Source: Pseudomonadota bacterium
Lineage (GTDB): Bacteria; Pseudomonadota; Alphaproteobacteria; Rhizobiales; Xanthobacteraceae
Direction of reading: 5' to 3'
Assembly (NCBI GenBank): GCA_023404705.1
Contig: JAEYAU010000292.1
Coordinates: 1 to 20,263, forward strand
Length of the DNA: 20,263 bases
Position numbers and translations under genes: made by a program. The notes beneath the pieces are model-generated. The model saw only the letters and a program-made list of their open reading frames with translations. It was not told where the DNA came from and did no database searches. Positions 6,890 to 15,634 of this stretch are shown in pieces. Each line of letters opens with the position of its first letter. Position 1 is the first letter of the stretch.

Positions 6890-7963
6890 ATGGACGCGGT
6901 GCTCGTCCCCGCCGAAACCCTGCGGCGGCAGATCGAGGGTCTTCTCGCGGCCTGGGGCATGCCGGCGGATCAAGCCGCCGCGACGGCCGAGGCTTTGACG
7001 CAAGCCGACCTCATGGGGATCGACAGCCACGGCGTCCATCTCCTGCCCTTCTATGACGAGCAGCGCCGATCCGGCAAGGTCGTGATGGCGCCCGAGATCC
7101 GCGTCGTGCGGGACGTCGGCGCAGTCGCGCTGGTGGACGGCGGCGGCGGGTTCGGCGAGGCGCCGGCGACGCGCGCGATCGATCTTGCGGTCGAGAAGGC
7201 GAAGGTCTTCGGCATCGGCGCCGTGGCGGTGCGCAACTCCAACCATTACGGAGCGGCAGGCGTGCATGCGCTGCGCGCCGTGCCGCACGGGCTGATCGGC
7301 ATCTCGACCTCGGCGGTGTGGAACACCGCGATCGTGCCGACCTTCGGCGTCAAGCCGATGCTCGGGACCAATCCGTTCGCTTTCGCGGCGCCGGCGCGGC
7401 GCAATCCACCCTTCTATCTCGACATGGCGACCAGCACGGTCGCCATCGGCAAGCTCAAGCTCGCGCACATGGCGGGCAAGCCGCTGCCCGAAGGCTGGGT
7501 GCTCACCCGCGAGGGCACGCCGCAGACCCATGCGGGCGCGGCGCTGGTCGACCGCCTGCTCACGCCGCTCGGTGGCGACCGGGTCCACAGCGGCCACAAG
7601 GGATATGGTCTCGCCGTCATGGCCGAGATCCTCTCGACGGTGCTCTCCGGATCCACCTATGCGCCGCTGCGTCAGGAGAGCGCGACGCGCTTCGACGTCG
7701 GCCATTTCCTGATGGCGATCAATCCGGACCTGTTCCGCGACGACGGCCGCTTCATGGACGACCTCGACGCCGTGATCGATGCGCTCAAGGCGTCGCCGGC
7801 GGCCGATCCCAAGCAGCCCGTGCTGGTCGCCGGCGATCCCGAGCACCAGAGCCGCTCGGCCCGCGAGGGGGAAGGTGTTCCGATCCCGCGCCCGCTCGCG
7901 ACCGCGATCAAGGCCTTGTGCGAGGCCGCCGACGCCGCGTACCTTTTCGAGCACAAGGCATAA
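6890..7963 (+). CDS. Ldh-family NAD(P)-dependent oxidoreductase (malate/L-lactate dehydrogenase family)
   Basis: A 357-residue protein, the usual family length, that should interconvert a 2-hydroxy acid and a 2-oxo acid with NAD(P)H in the cytoplasm. Family motifs are in order: IDSHG at 44-48 (H47 being the catalytic-type His), SNHYGAAG at 117-124, GTNPFAFAAP at 159-168, DMATS at 178-182 and HKGYGLA at 236-242. The start is supported by GGAG six to seven bases before the ATG. It heads a likely operon with a TRAP transporter and an IlvD-type dehydratase. The related E. coli YiaK, a 2,3-diketo-L-gulonate reductase, also neighbours a TRAP system, which suggests a sugar-acid substrate. Family members act on malate, sulfolactate, ureidoglycolate or diketogulonate, so the substrate cannot be fixed from sequence. 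Confidence 0.9.
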   Translation: MDAVLVPAETLRRQIEGLLAAWGMPADQAAATAEALTQADLMGIDSHGVHLLPFYDEQRRSGKVVMAPEIRVVRDVGAVALVDGGGGFGEAPATRAIDLAVEKAKVFGIGAVAVRNSNHYGAAGVHALRAVPHGLIGISTSAVWNTAIVPTFGVKPMLGTNPFAFAAPARRNPPFYLDMATSTVAIGKLKLAHMAGKPLPEGWVLTREGTPQTHAGAALVDRLLTPLGGDRVHSGHKGYGLAVMAEILSTVLSGSTYAPLRQESATRFDVGHFLMAINPDLFRDDGRFMDDLDAVIDALKASPAADPKQPVLVAGDPEHQSRSAREGEGVPIPRPLATAIKALCEAADAAYLFEHKA

Positions 7964-7999
7964 GCCGGGACTGCACCGGCGACTCGGGAGGGAATCGAC

Positions 8000-8950
8000 A
8001 TGCATCAGCACCTCAGGGGCTGCGCGCTCGCGGCCGTTTTCATGTTTGGCGCCGCGGGTGTCGCCGGCGCAGCCGAAGTGCGCCTGATGACCGGCCCGCA
8101 GGGCGGCGTCTGGGTGCCGCTCGGCGGCCAGCTCAAGGACATGTGGGAAAAGGCGGTACCGGGCCTCTCGGTGCAATCCCTGCCGGGCGCCGGCATCGCC
8201 AATGTTCGCGGCATCGAGGAAGGCAAGGCCGAGATCGGCTTCGGCAACTCGATCTCGACCGTCGACGCGCTCGCCGGCAACGCGCCCTTCAACAAGCCGC
8301 ATGCCAATGTATGCAACGTGGCGACGCTCTATCCGCAGTATTTCCAAGTGGTCGTGCGCACCGACTCGGGCATCGGCTCGGTGAAGGATCTCAAGGGCAA
8401 GGCGGTGAGCACACAGCCGCGCGGAAATACCGGCGAGCAGATCGCGAACCATATCCTGAAGGTGAACGGCATCACCTACAACGATGTGAAGATGAGCTTC
8501 GTCTCCTACACGGACTCGGTTTCGCAAATGCAGGACGGTCACGCCCAGGCCTTCATGCTCGGCACCACCGTGCCGTCGGGTGCCGTGATGGACCTCGCCT
8601 CCGCGCGCGACATCAAGCTGCTCGATCTCTCGGCGCACCTCGCCGACATGAAGAAGCTCAATCCGGGATACACGCTGGTCACGGTCCCCAAGGGCACCTA
8701 TCCGAAGCAGGACGCCGACGTGAAGGTGATCGGCTACGCGACCCACATCGTCGCGTCGTGCAAGCTTCCGCCCGAGACCGTCTACGCCATGACCAAGAGC
8801 ATGGCGCAGAACGTCGCCGCGATGGCGACCCTCAACAAGGCGATGGCCGGCCTCACGCCGAAGGAGATGGCGGAGGATATCGGCATCCCGTTCCATCCGG
8901 GCGCCGCCAAGTTCTATGCGGAAGCCGGCCTCACGGTGAAGACGCACTGA
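8000..8950 (+). CDS. TAXI-family TRAP transporter solute-binding protein
   Basis: A 316-residue exported protein with a signal peptide of about 24 residues (hydrophobic core 9-22, cleavage after AGA at 22-24). The mature N-terminus shows the TAXI signature: LMTGPQGGVWVPLG at 29-42, then PGAGIANV and EIGFGNS. It should capture an organic acid in the periplasm and deliver it to the fused permease encoded next. A strong GGGAGGG lies just upstream of the ATG. It follows the dehydrogenase by 36 bases and precedes the permease by 53. TAXI proteins have been linked to glutamate and dicarboxylates in other bacteria, but this context favours a hydroxy or sugar acid. Confidence 0.93.
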   Translation: MHQHLRGCALAAVFMFGAAGVAGAAEVRLMTGPQGGVWVPLGGQLKDMWEKAVPGLSVQSLPGAGIANVRGIEEGKAEIGFGNSISTVDALAGNAPFNKPHANVCNVATLYPQYFQVVVRTDSGIGSVKDLKGKAVSTQPRGNTGEQIANHILKVNGITYNDVKMSFVSYTDSVSQMQDGHAQAFMLGTTVPSGAVMDLASARDIKLLDLSAHLADMKKLNPGYTLVTVPKGTYPKQDADVKVIGYATHIVASCKLPPETVYAMTKSMAQNVAAMATLNKAMAGLTPKEMAEDIGIPFHPGAAKFYAEAGLTVKTH

Positions 8951-9003
8951 TGACAGCGGCGGCGTGACGCGTCACGCCGCCATTCTTCGGGAGCGGGGGC
9001 GCG

Positions 9004-10869
9004 ATGAAGCTCGATCTCAGTCATGGCGGCCTCGTCCGCCTCGCGGTGACCGTCGTCGGCACCGCCATGGCGCTCTACCACATGTGGGTGATCGCCTTCG
9101 GCACGCCGGAGGCTATCATCTTCCGCGGCACGCATCTGCTGTTCGCGCTGGTCCTGGTCTTCCTCGTCTATCGACGCACCACGGCGGCCGCCGGACAGCC
9201 GCCGAGCGTCCTGGATTATGTCCTGCTCGTGGTGGCAGCCGCGCCGATCCTCTACCTGTTCGTCAACTACGAATACGTCGTCACGCGCATCTACTACATC
9301 GACGACCTGACCACGGCCGACATGGTGCTCGCCGTCGTCATGGTCGCGATCATCATCGAGGCGACGCGGCGGGTGATCGGCTGGGCGCTGCCGATCACCG
9401 CGCTCGTATTCCTCGCCTACGGCCTGTTGGTGGCACGGCTCGAGCCGATGCGGATGCTCGACCAGCTGTTCATGACCACCGAAGGCATCTTCGGCATCCC
9501 GCTCTCGGTCTCGGCCGCCTATGTGATGATCTTCGTGCTGTTCGGCAGCTTCATGGAGCGCACCGGCACCGGACAGCTGTTCATGGACTTCGCCATGAGC
9601 CTGACCGGCCACACGGCGGGCGGGCCCGGCAAGGTGTCGGTCGTGAGCTCGAGCCTGTTCGGCACGATCTCGGGCAGCGCCGTCGCCAATGTCATGGTGG
9701 ACGGGCCGATCTCCATCCCGCTGATGAAGCGCACCGGCTTCCCGCCCCATTTCGCGGCGGGCGTCGAGGCGGTCGCCTCCACGGGCGGGCAGATCATGCC
9801 GCCGATCATGGGCGCAGCCGCCTTCGTGATGGCGGAGTTCCTCGCCGTTTCCTACGCGCAGGTCGTGATCTGGGCGATCATCCCGGCGATCCTCTATTAC
9901 GTGGCGTGCTTTGCGGCGGTGCATTTCGAGGCGAAGCGGCGCGGCCTCATGGGCGTGCCGCGCAGCGAGCTGCCGCGCATACGTGTCGTGTTCAGGGAGC
10001 GCGGCCATCTGTTCATCCCGATCCTGGTGATCCTCGGCATCATGTATTCGGGCTACAGCGCGCCGCTCGCGGCGCTAGGCGGCACCCTCGCCTGCTTCCC
10101 GGTGGCGGCGCTGCGCGCCAGCACGCGCGGCTACATCACGCTGCCGAACATCATCGAGGCCTTCGTGGACGGCGCGCGGAATGCGCTCTCGGTGGCGCTC
10201 GCCTGCGCCTGCGCCGGCATCGTGATCGGGGTGGTGACGCTGAGCGGCCTCGGCATCGTCTTCACGCAGCTCGTTGTCGGTCTCGCCCAGGACACGCTGC
10301 TGCTGGCGCTCGTTCTCACGATGATCGCGGGCATCGTGCTCGGCATGGGCATGCCGACCACGCCGGCCTACATCATCATGACGGCGCTGCTGGTGCCGGC
10401 GATCATGAAGCTCGGCGTGATCGCACCGGCCGCGCACATGTTCGCCTTCTACTTCGCGATCCTCTCGGCCATCACGCCGCCGGTGGCGCTCGCCGTCTAT
10501 GCGGCGGCGGGTCTCGCCAAGGCCGACCTGTGGACCAGCGGCTGGGCCGCCGTGAAGATCGGCGCGGCGAGCTTCATCATTCCGTTCATGTTCGTCTACG
10601 AGCCGGCGCTGATGATGATCGGCGACTGGCCGACCATCATCTGGCGGTTCATCGCGGCCTGCGCCGGTATTGCCTTCTTTGCCGGCGGGTTGCACGGCTA
10701 TTTTCTCTCCGCGGCTTCCCTTTGGCAGCGGGCTGTGCTCATTGTCGCGGGCCTCTGCCTCATCAAACCCGGCTGGTTCACCGACCTGATCGGCGTCGGC
10801 CTCGCCGTCATGGTGATCGGCAGTCAGGTCGTCTCACGCCGCGCCGCGCCAACCGCCATTGCAAAATAG
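9004..10869 (+). CDS. TRAP transporter fused permease (DctQM, 4TM/12TM)
   Basis: A 621-residue inner-membrane protein joining the small DctQ-like subunit (about residues 1-140, four membrane segments) to the large DctM-like subunit (about 160-610). This fusion is standard for TAXI systems, which couple uptake to an ion gradient. The large subunit has the characteristic GTISGSAVANV at 220-230 and GGQIMPPIMGAAAF at 261-274, and a second pseudo-symmetric MGMPTTPAY motif in the C-terminal half. A purine-rich GGGAGCGGGGG precedes the ATG. The stop is six bases before the dehydratase start, so the two are almost certainly cotranscribed. Confidence 0.94.
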   Translation: MKLDLSHGGLVRLAVTVVGTAMALYHMWVIAFGTPEAIIFRGTHLLFALVLVFLVYRRTTAAAGQPPSVLDYVLLVVAAAPILYLFVNYEYVVTRIYYIDDLTTADMVLAVVMVAIIIEATRRVIGWALPITALVFLAYGLLVARLEPMRMLDQLFMTTEGIFGIPLSVSAAYVMIFVLFGSFMERTGTGQLFMDFAMSLTGHTAGGPGKVSVVSSSLFGTISGSAVANVMVDGPISIPLMKRTGFPPHFAAGVEAVASTGGQIMPPIMGAAAFVMAEFLAVSYAQVVIWAIIPAILYYVACFAAVHFEAKRRGLMGVPRSELPRIRVVFRERGHLFIPILVILGIMYSGYSAPLAALGGTLACFPVAALRASTRGYITLPNIIEAFVDGARNALSVALACACAGIVIGVVTLSGLGIVFTQLVVGLAQDTLLLALVLTMIAGIVLGMGMPTTPAYIIMTALLVPAIMKLGVIAPAAHMFAFYFAILSAITPPVALAVYAAAGLAKADLWTSGWAAVKIGAASFIIPFMFVYEPALMMIGDWPTIIWRFIAACAGIAFFAGGLHGYFLSAASLWQRAVLIVAGLCLIKPGWFTDLIGVGLAVMVIGSQVVSRRAAPTAIAK

Positions 10870-10875
10870 CGTCAC

Positions 10876-12603
10876 ATGACAACACGAAAGCGTCCTGAAG
10901 AGCTCCGCAGCCATCGCTGGTTCGGAGTGAGCGATCTGCGTTCCTTCGGCCACCGCTCGCGCCTGCGGCAGTTCGGCTATGACGCCACCGACTGGGGCGG
11001 CAAGCCGGTCATCGGCATCATCAATACCTGGAGCGACATCAATTCGTGCCACGCGCATCTGCGCGCGCGCGCCGAGGACGTGAAGCGCGGCGTGTTGCAG
11101 GCCGGCGGCTTCCCGCTCGAATTGCCCGCGATGTCGCTCGCCGAGCCGTTCGTGAAGCCGACCACCATGCTCTATCGCAACTTCCTCGCGATGGAGACCG
11201 AGGAGCTGCTGCGCAGCCATCCGCTCGATGGCGCCGTGCTGCTCGGCGGCTGCGACAAGACCACGCCGGGCCTCGTCATGGGCGCGACCAGCATGGGCCT
11301 GCCGATGATCTACGTGCCGGCCGGGCCGATGCTGCGCGGCAACTGGCAGGGCAAGGTGCTCGGCTCCGGGTCCGACGTCTGGAAATACTGGGACGAGAAG
11401 CGCGCCGGCAACATCACGGAAGCCGACTGGAGCGAGATGGAGAACGGCATCGCCCGCTCGTTCGGCACCTGCATGACCATGGGCACGGCCGCGACCATGA
11501 TGTCGATCGCGGAAGCGCTCGGCCTCACGCTGACGGGCGCATCGGCGATCCCGGCCGCGGACGCGAACCATCCGCGCATGGCGGCCGCCGCCGGGCGGCG
11601 CATCGTCGAGATGGTGTGGGAGGATCTGACGCCGGACCGCATCCTCACGGCCGCGGCGTTCGACAATGCCATCAAGGTACACATGGCGATTGGCGGCTCG
11701 ACTAATGCGATCGTGCATTTCATCGCCATGGCGCGGCGCGCGGGCGTGCCGCTCACGCTCGAGCGCTTCGACGAGATTTCGCGCATGGTGCCGGTGATCG
11801 CGAACATCCGGCCGTCCGGCGAGTATCTGATGGAAGACTTTTTCTATGCGGGCGGCCTGCGCGGCCTGATGGCGGAGCTGCGCGACCTGCTCGATCTCTC
11901 GGCCCGTACGGTCTCGGGCCGCACGTTGGGCGAGGACATCGCGGGCGCCAAGGTGTTCCTGCCTGAAGTCATTCATCCGCTCGCCAAGCCGATCTATCGG
12001 GAGGGCGCGACCGCTGTGCTCAAGGGCAATCTCGCTCCGCGCGGCTGCGTGATGAAGCCGGCCGCAGCCGAGCAGCGCCTGCTCAAGCATCGCGGGCCCG
12101 CGATCGTGTTCGAGGACTACAACCACATGGCGCGCGAGATCGACCGCGACGATCTCGACGTCACGCCGGAGCACGTCATGGTGCTGAAGAATGCCGGCCC
12201 GAAGGGCGGCCCCGGCATGCCCGAATGGGGCATGCTGCCGATCCCGAAGAAGCTCGTGAAGGCGGGCGTGCGCGACATGCTGCGCATCTCCGACAGCCGC
12301 ATGAGCGGCACCAGCTACGGCGCCTGCATCCTGCATGTCGCGCCCGAGAGTTATGTGGGCGGTCCCCTCGCCTTCGTGCAGAACGGTGACGAGATCGAAG
12401 TCGACGTCGCGGCGCGGCGCATCCATCTTCATGTCAGCGACGAGGAGCTCGCGCGCCGCAAAGCAGTGTGGAAAGCGCCGGCGCCGCACTATGTGCGCGG
12501 CTACGGCGCGATGTTCTCGGCCCATATCGGACAGGCGGACGAAGGCTGCGACTTCGACTTTCTGGCCGGAACCGCGCCTGTGCCGGAGCCGGAGATCCAT
12601 TGA
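10876..12603 (+). CDS. IlvD/Edd-family dehydratase, L-arabinonate dehydratase-like
   Basis: A 575-residue cytoplasmic Fe-S dehydratase that should remove water from a sugar acid to give a 2-keto-3-deoxy acid. Three cysteines sit where the [2Fe-2S] ligands are expected: C58 in NSCHAH, C126 in GGCDKTTPG and C199 in GTCMTMGTAATM. This spacing is nearly identical to what I recall for Rhizobium L-arabinonate dehydratase. The C-terminal SDSRMSGTSYG segment (about 472-482) holds the conserved active-site serine. The protein lies in the pentonate/hexonate branch more than the true dihydroxy-acid dehydratase (IlvD) branch, judging by length, these motifs and the transporter operon. It starts six bases after the permease with no clear ribosome site, suggesting coupling. 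The exact sugar acid (arabinonate, xylonate, gluconate or another) is open. No aldolase or semialdehyde dehydrogenase completing a pathway is in the window. Confidence 0.88.
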   Translation: MTTRKRPEELRSHRWFGVSDLRSFGHRSRLRQFGYDATDWGGKPVIGIINTWSDINSCHAHLRARAEDVKRGVLQAGGFPLELPAMSLAEPFVKPTTMLYRNFLAMETEELLRSHPLDGAVLLGGCDKTTPGLVMGATSMGLPMIYVPAGPMLRGNWQGKVLGSGSDVWKYWDEKRAGNITEADWSEMENGIARSFGTCMTMGTAATMMSIAEALGLTLTGASAIPAADANHPRMAAAAGRRIVEMVWEDLTPDRILTAAAFDNAIKVHMAIGGSTNAIVHFIAMARRAGVPLTLERFDEISRMVPVIANIRPSGEYLMEDFFYAGGLRGLMAELRDLLDLSARTVSGRTLGEDIAGAKVFLPEVIHPLAKPIYREGATAVLKGNLAPRGCVMKPAAAEQRLLKHRGPAIVFEDYNHMAREIDRDDLDVTPEHVMVLKNAGPKGGPGMPEWGMLPIPKKLVKAGVRDMLRISDSRMSGTSYGACILHVAPESYVGGPLAFVQNGDEIEVDVAARRIHLHVSDEELARRKAVWKAPAPHYVRGYGAMFSAHIGQADEGCDFDFLAGTAPVPEPEIH

Positions 12604-12649
12604 GGGTGGAAGCCGCGCGAAACGCGCCGTCTGCGCGATCGGCCAATAG

Positions 12650-12665
12650 ACGCAAACGTTTGTTC
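12650..12665. promoter_or_regulatory. LacI/PurR-type operator-like palindrome
   Basis: The core CAAACGTTTG (12653-12662) is a perfect palindrome with central CG. The wider site ACGCAAACGTTTGTTC closely resembles the classical PurR/LacI-family box. It ends 13 bases before the -35 box of the beta-helix gene and 47 bases after the dehydratase stop. A LacI-family regulator is inferred; none is encoded here. Confidence 0.5.
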
Positions 12666-12678
12666 GATCACCTTCAAG

Positions 12679-12707
12679 TTGCAAGCCGCGCGCGTCCAAG
12701 GTAATCT
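12679..12707 (+). promoter_or_regulatory. Promoter of the beta-helix gene
   Basis: TTGCAA (12679-12684) and TAATCT (12702-12707) are exactly 17 bases apart. The start would fall near 12714, leaving a leader of about 41 bases that contains the ribosome site GGGGGAGAG. Confidence 0.5.
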
Positions 12708-12754
12708 TCCCCATCGTCAGGTGCCACAGCCTGACGGAAGCGGGGGAGAGACCG

Positions 12755-13741
12755 ATGACCGGGCTTCGGATTGCGCAGATTCTTGCCTTACCTGTGCTGC
12801 TTCTGCTTCACGTCGCGCCGGCAAGCGCGCAGGCGACCCGTACATGGGTCTCGGGCGTCGGCGACGATGCCAACCCCTGCAGCCGCACGGCGCCATGCAA
12901 GACCTTCGCGGGCGCGATCTCGAAGACCGCGCCCAACGGCGAGATCAACGTGGTCGACAATGGCGCCTTCGGCGCCGTGACCATCACCAAGGCGATCACC
13001 ATCAATGCCGAGGGCAACGAGGCCGGCGTGCTGGCGACCGCCACCAACGGCATCATCGTCAATGCGGGCGCGAACGATGTCGTGATCCTGCGCGGGCTCG
13101 ACATCGACGGCAGCCCCGGCAGCGGCGTCTCGCCGGGTCTGAACGGCATCCGGTTTCTCGCCGGCGCCGCCCTTCATGTCGAGAAATGCCTGATCCGCAA
13201 TTTCCGCGGCGCCAACCCCAATGGAAATGGCATTCTGTTCGCGCCGACCGGGACGTCGGAGCTGTACGTCAACGACACGTCCATCAACAACAATGGCGAT
13301 CTCGGAGCCGCCACCGGTGCCGGAATCGCCGTTATTCCCACCGGCGCCGGCAGCGCGAAAGTCGTCATCACCAACACTCGCTTGGACAACAACCGGTTTG
13401 GGCTGCGCGCCGTGAGCACCTCCTCCTCCGGCTCACAGTCGATAACAATCGATCGAAGCTCCGTCAGTGGCAATACGAACAACGGAATCTTGATCCTGAC
13501 GGCAGCCACTGCCGGCGTGCCGATAAGTGCCATGGTCAATCAAACAGTAATCGCGAACAACAACGCTGGGCTCAACGTAGCAGGTAATGCCGCAACATTG
13601 CTGGTCGGCAACTCCGTTATCACCGGCAACGCGTTGGGCGTCGTAACGAGCAGCGGCGGTTTACTCCAATCATACAAAAATAACATGATCAATGGAAACA
13701 CAACGGACGGAACACCGATCGCGCAAGTCAATTTCAACTGA
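12755..13741 (+). CDS. Secreted right-handed beta-helix repeat protein
   Basis: A 328-residue exported protein with signal peptide 1-25 (cleavage ASA before QA). The mature start, RTWVSGVGDDANPC followed by a second Cys in APCKTF, is a motif I recall from beta-helix proteins common in Bradyrhizobium-type genomes. From about residue 60 there are repeated short strands and Asn-rich turns (VTITKAITINAEG, VVILRGLDIDG, ITIDRSSVSGN, VIANNNAGL, SVITGNALGV), the ladder of a parallel beta-helix as in pectate-lyase-like proteins. No pectate lyase catalytic site is evident, so it may bind carbohydrate or be structural. It is probably monocistronic: its own promoter lies upstream and a terminator downstream. 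Confidence 0.85.
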   Translation: MTGLRIAQILALPVLLLLHVAPASAQATRTWVSGVGDDANPCSRTAPCKTFAGAISKTAPNGEINVVDNGAFGAVTITKAITINAEGNEAGVLATATNGIIVNAGANDVVILRGLDIDGSPGSGVSPGLNGIRFLAGAALHVEKCLIRNFRGANPNGNGILFAPTGTSELYVNDTSINNNGDLGAATGAGIAVIPTGAGSAKVVITNTRLDNNRFGLRAVSTSSSGSQSITIDRSSVSGNTNNGILILTAATAGVPISAMVNQTVIANNNAGLNVAGNAATLLVGNSVITGNALGVVTSSGGLLQSYKNNMINGNTTDGTPIAQVNFN

Positions 13742-13783
13742 GCGCGTCGCGCGCGAGCGCGCGTGGCGTGCCCAAACCTCCAG

Positions 13784-13817
13784 AAGCCGGGCATGCCGGA
13801 GAGACGCGCCCGGCTTT
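13784..13817 (+). terminator. Intrinsic terminator of the beta-helix gene
   Basis: AAGCCGGGC (13784-13792) pairs with GCCCGGCTT (13808-13816) around a 15-base loop, followed by a short T stretch. It lies 43 bases past the beta-helix stop. Confidence 0.6.
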
Positions 13818-13823
13818 GCCGTG

Positions 13824-13851
13824 TTGATTTATCCGCGTGGTCCGCTATCCC
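13824..13851 (+). promoter_or_regulatory. Candidate promoter of the MBL hydrolase gene
   Basis: TTGATT (13824-13829) and TATCCC (13846-13851) are 16 bases apart, directly after the terminator. This would give a leader of about 25 bases. Confidence 0.35.
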
Positions 13852-13882
13852 GTGCGCGGGATTCATTCAAGCGGCCGCGCGC

Positions 13883-14800
13883 ATGTCCGACGACATTCCG
13901 TTCAACAAGACCTTCGATCTTCCGGCCGAGCAGGTCGAGGAGGTCGTGCCCGGCATCCGCCGCATCGTCTGCGACAATCCGGGCCCGTTCACCTTCACGG
14001 GCACGGTGAGCTACATCGTCGGGCGCGGGCAGGTGGCGATCATCGATCCCGGGCCGGATGACGAGCGGCACGTCGCGGCGCTGCTCGACGCGGTGAGCGG
14101 CGAAACCGTCACCCACATCTTCGTCACGCATACGCATCGCGACCATTCGCCGGCGGTGCCGCGCATCAAGGCCGCGACCGGGGCGCCGGTGTGCGCCGAG
14201 GGACCGCATCGCGCGGCGCGACCGCTGCAGGTCGGCGAAGGCGCGCGGCTCGATGCCAGCGCCGACATGGAGTTCGTGCCGGACATCGCTCTGCCCGACG
14301 GCGCCGTGGTGACGGGCCATGGCTGGACGCTGGAAGCCGTCACGACGCCCGGCCACACCGCGAACCACATGGCCTTCGCGTTCCGCGAGGCGAACGCGCT
14401 GTTCTCGGGCGATCACGTCATGGGCTGGGCCACCACGATCGTGGCGCCGCCGGATGGCGCCATGAGCGACTATATGGACTCGCTGCACAAGCTGGCGAGG
14501 CGCTCGGAGGAGATCTATTTCCCGGGCCACGGGCCCGAGATCCGCGCGGCGCCGCGTTTCGTGCAGCGCTACATTCGCCATCGGCAGGGGCGCGAGGCCT
14601 CGATCCTGCACCGGCTCGGCAAGTCGCCGACCGACATCCCGACCCTCGTGCGGGCCATCTATATCGGCCTCGACCCGCGGCTTGCCAAGGCGGCCGGGCT
14701 GTCGGTGCTGGCGCATCTCGAGGATCTGGTGGCGCGCGGCATGGTCGCGACCGAAGGCGCGCCGTCGATCACCGGCACCTATCGCCGCTTGGATTTCTGA
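13883..14800 (+). CDS. MBL-fold metallo-hydrolase, LACTB2-like
   Basis: A 305-residue cytoplasmic hydrolase. The zinc-site motif THTHRDH gives H83, H85, D87 and H88, with further expected ligands H158 (TTPGHT), D177 (SGDH) and H216 (PGHGP). The C-terminal 70 residues form the winged-helix-like extension seen in LACTB2-type proteins, which act on RNA or thioester/lactone substrates; the substrate here is unknown. The start MSDDIPFNKTF was chosen over an in-frame one 120 bases upstream because that would lie inside the terminator hairpin region and add no recognisable sequence. No strong ribosome site is seen. The 3' end overlaps the convergent DUF1499 gene by 22 bases. Confidence 0.88.
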   Translation: MSDDIPFNKTFDLPAEQVEEVVPGIRRIVCDNPGPFTFTGTVSYIVGRGQVAIIDPGPDDERHVAALLDAVSGETVTHIFVTHTHRDHSPAVPRIKAATGAPVCAEGPHRAARPLQVGEGARLDASADMEFVPDIALPDGAVVTGHGWTLEAVTTPGHTANHMAFAFREANALFSGDHVMGWATTIVAPPDGAMSDYMDSLHKLARRSEEIYFPGHGPEIRAAPRFVQRYIRHRQGREASILHRLGKSPTDIPTLVRAIYIGLDPRLAKAAGLSVLAHLEDLVARGMVATEGAPSITGTYRRLDF

Positions 14801-15630
14801 TCGCCCTTGGCGGCCGGCTTCGCCTTCTTGGCGGTGGCGTTGCGCTTCTCGAGCTCCTCGTTGATGAGGTCCTCGATCGCCTCCGAGAGCGATGCAACGC
14901 GCGAGGCATTGGTACCGAAGTCGCCGCGCTTGCCATAGCGCGACGCGGACCGGATATCGACGCGCGCACCGTCGCCGTCCTGGCGCACGCGCACCACCAC
15001 GTCGTCGCGGAAGCCCATCACCAGGGTGCGCGCGACCGCCTCGATGCGGCCGTCGCGCCGGCCCGGCTGCGGCGGGCGCGCATCGACGATGCTCCACTTG
15101 CGCTTGGTGATGATCGCGAGCGCCGCGTCATAGGCCTGCTGCGGCGGCACATTGAGCACCAGCGGCTCGATATCCGGGTAGGCGGAGCGCTGCAGTTCGG
15201 CGGCGCGCAGGCCCGCATAGGCAATCGGATTGGCGTCGCGCGGCCGCAGGCGCGCGATCACCTCGAAGCGCGGCGGATCGATTGCGTCGGTCGTGATGTC
15301 CGAGATCGGCGGCAGCAAATAGGCCTTGGCGCCGAGATAGGCGGGATAGCCGAGCAGCAGCAGGCTGATCAGCACCGCCGAGGCCGCGACGCCGGCGCCG
15401 CGATGTCCCTCGCGCCAGATCACGACAAAGGCGCCGATCGCGAGCACAATCGCGACCACCGCGAGGAACAGCGCGCCGCCGAAGATCGCGAGGCCGGCCA
15501 CGATCTCGAAGAAGCCGGCGCGCACGATGATGATCGTCAGCAGCACCACTGGCAGCGCGAACACGGCGATGCGGCGCGACCAGAGCGCGAGGCGCGACAT
15601 CGGCTGCTCGGGAATGCGGCGCAACAGCAT
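14779..15630 (-). CDS. DUF1499 membrane protein
   Basis: A 283-residue protein with three membrane segments (about 17-38, 40-68 and 75-98), then a soluble DUF1499-like domain (about 110-265) containing RLRPRDANPIAYAG, QQAYDAALAII and the RVDIRSASRYGKRGDFGTNA region typical of the family. A Lys-rich tail ends the protein. The function of DUF1499 is unknown. It is the last gene of the DUF898-M48-DUF1499 operon: the M48 stop is four bases before this ATG (TGA CGTG ATG), and the GTG at 15633 is an equally possible start. Coupled translation is likely. Confidence 0.82.
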   Translation of the reverse strand: MLLRRIPEQPMSRLALWSRRIAVFALPVVLLTIIIVRAGFFEIVAGLAIFGGALFLAVVAIVLAIGAFVVIWREGHRGAGVAASAVLISLLLLGYPAYLGAKAYLLPPISDITTDAIDPPRFEVIARLRPRDANPIAYAGLRAAELQRSAYPDIEPLVLNVPPQQAYDAALAIITKRKWSIVDARPPQPGRRDGRIEAVARTLVMGFRDDVVVRVRQDGDGARVDIRSASRYGKRGDFGTNASRVASLSEAIEDLINEELEKRNATAKKAKPAAKGDQKSKRR

Positions 15631-15634
15631 CACG

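Noticed and set aside
6812..8947. A 711-codon open frame on the minus strand
   Set aside because: It lies opposite the clearly recognisable dehydrogenase and TAXI genes and is rich in His, Arg and Asp with no family motif; it is an antisense shadow of GC-rich coding DNA.
10834..12714. A 626-codon open frame on the minus strand
   Set aside because: It mirrors the IlvD-type dehydratase, which has all three cluster cysteines in the plus frame.
13763..14800. Longer start for the MBL hydrolase
   Set aside because: The upstream 40 codons pass through the terminator hairpin and candidate promoter and add no recognisable sequence.
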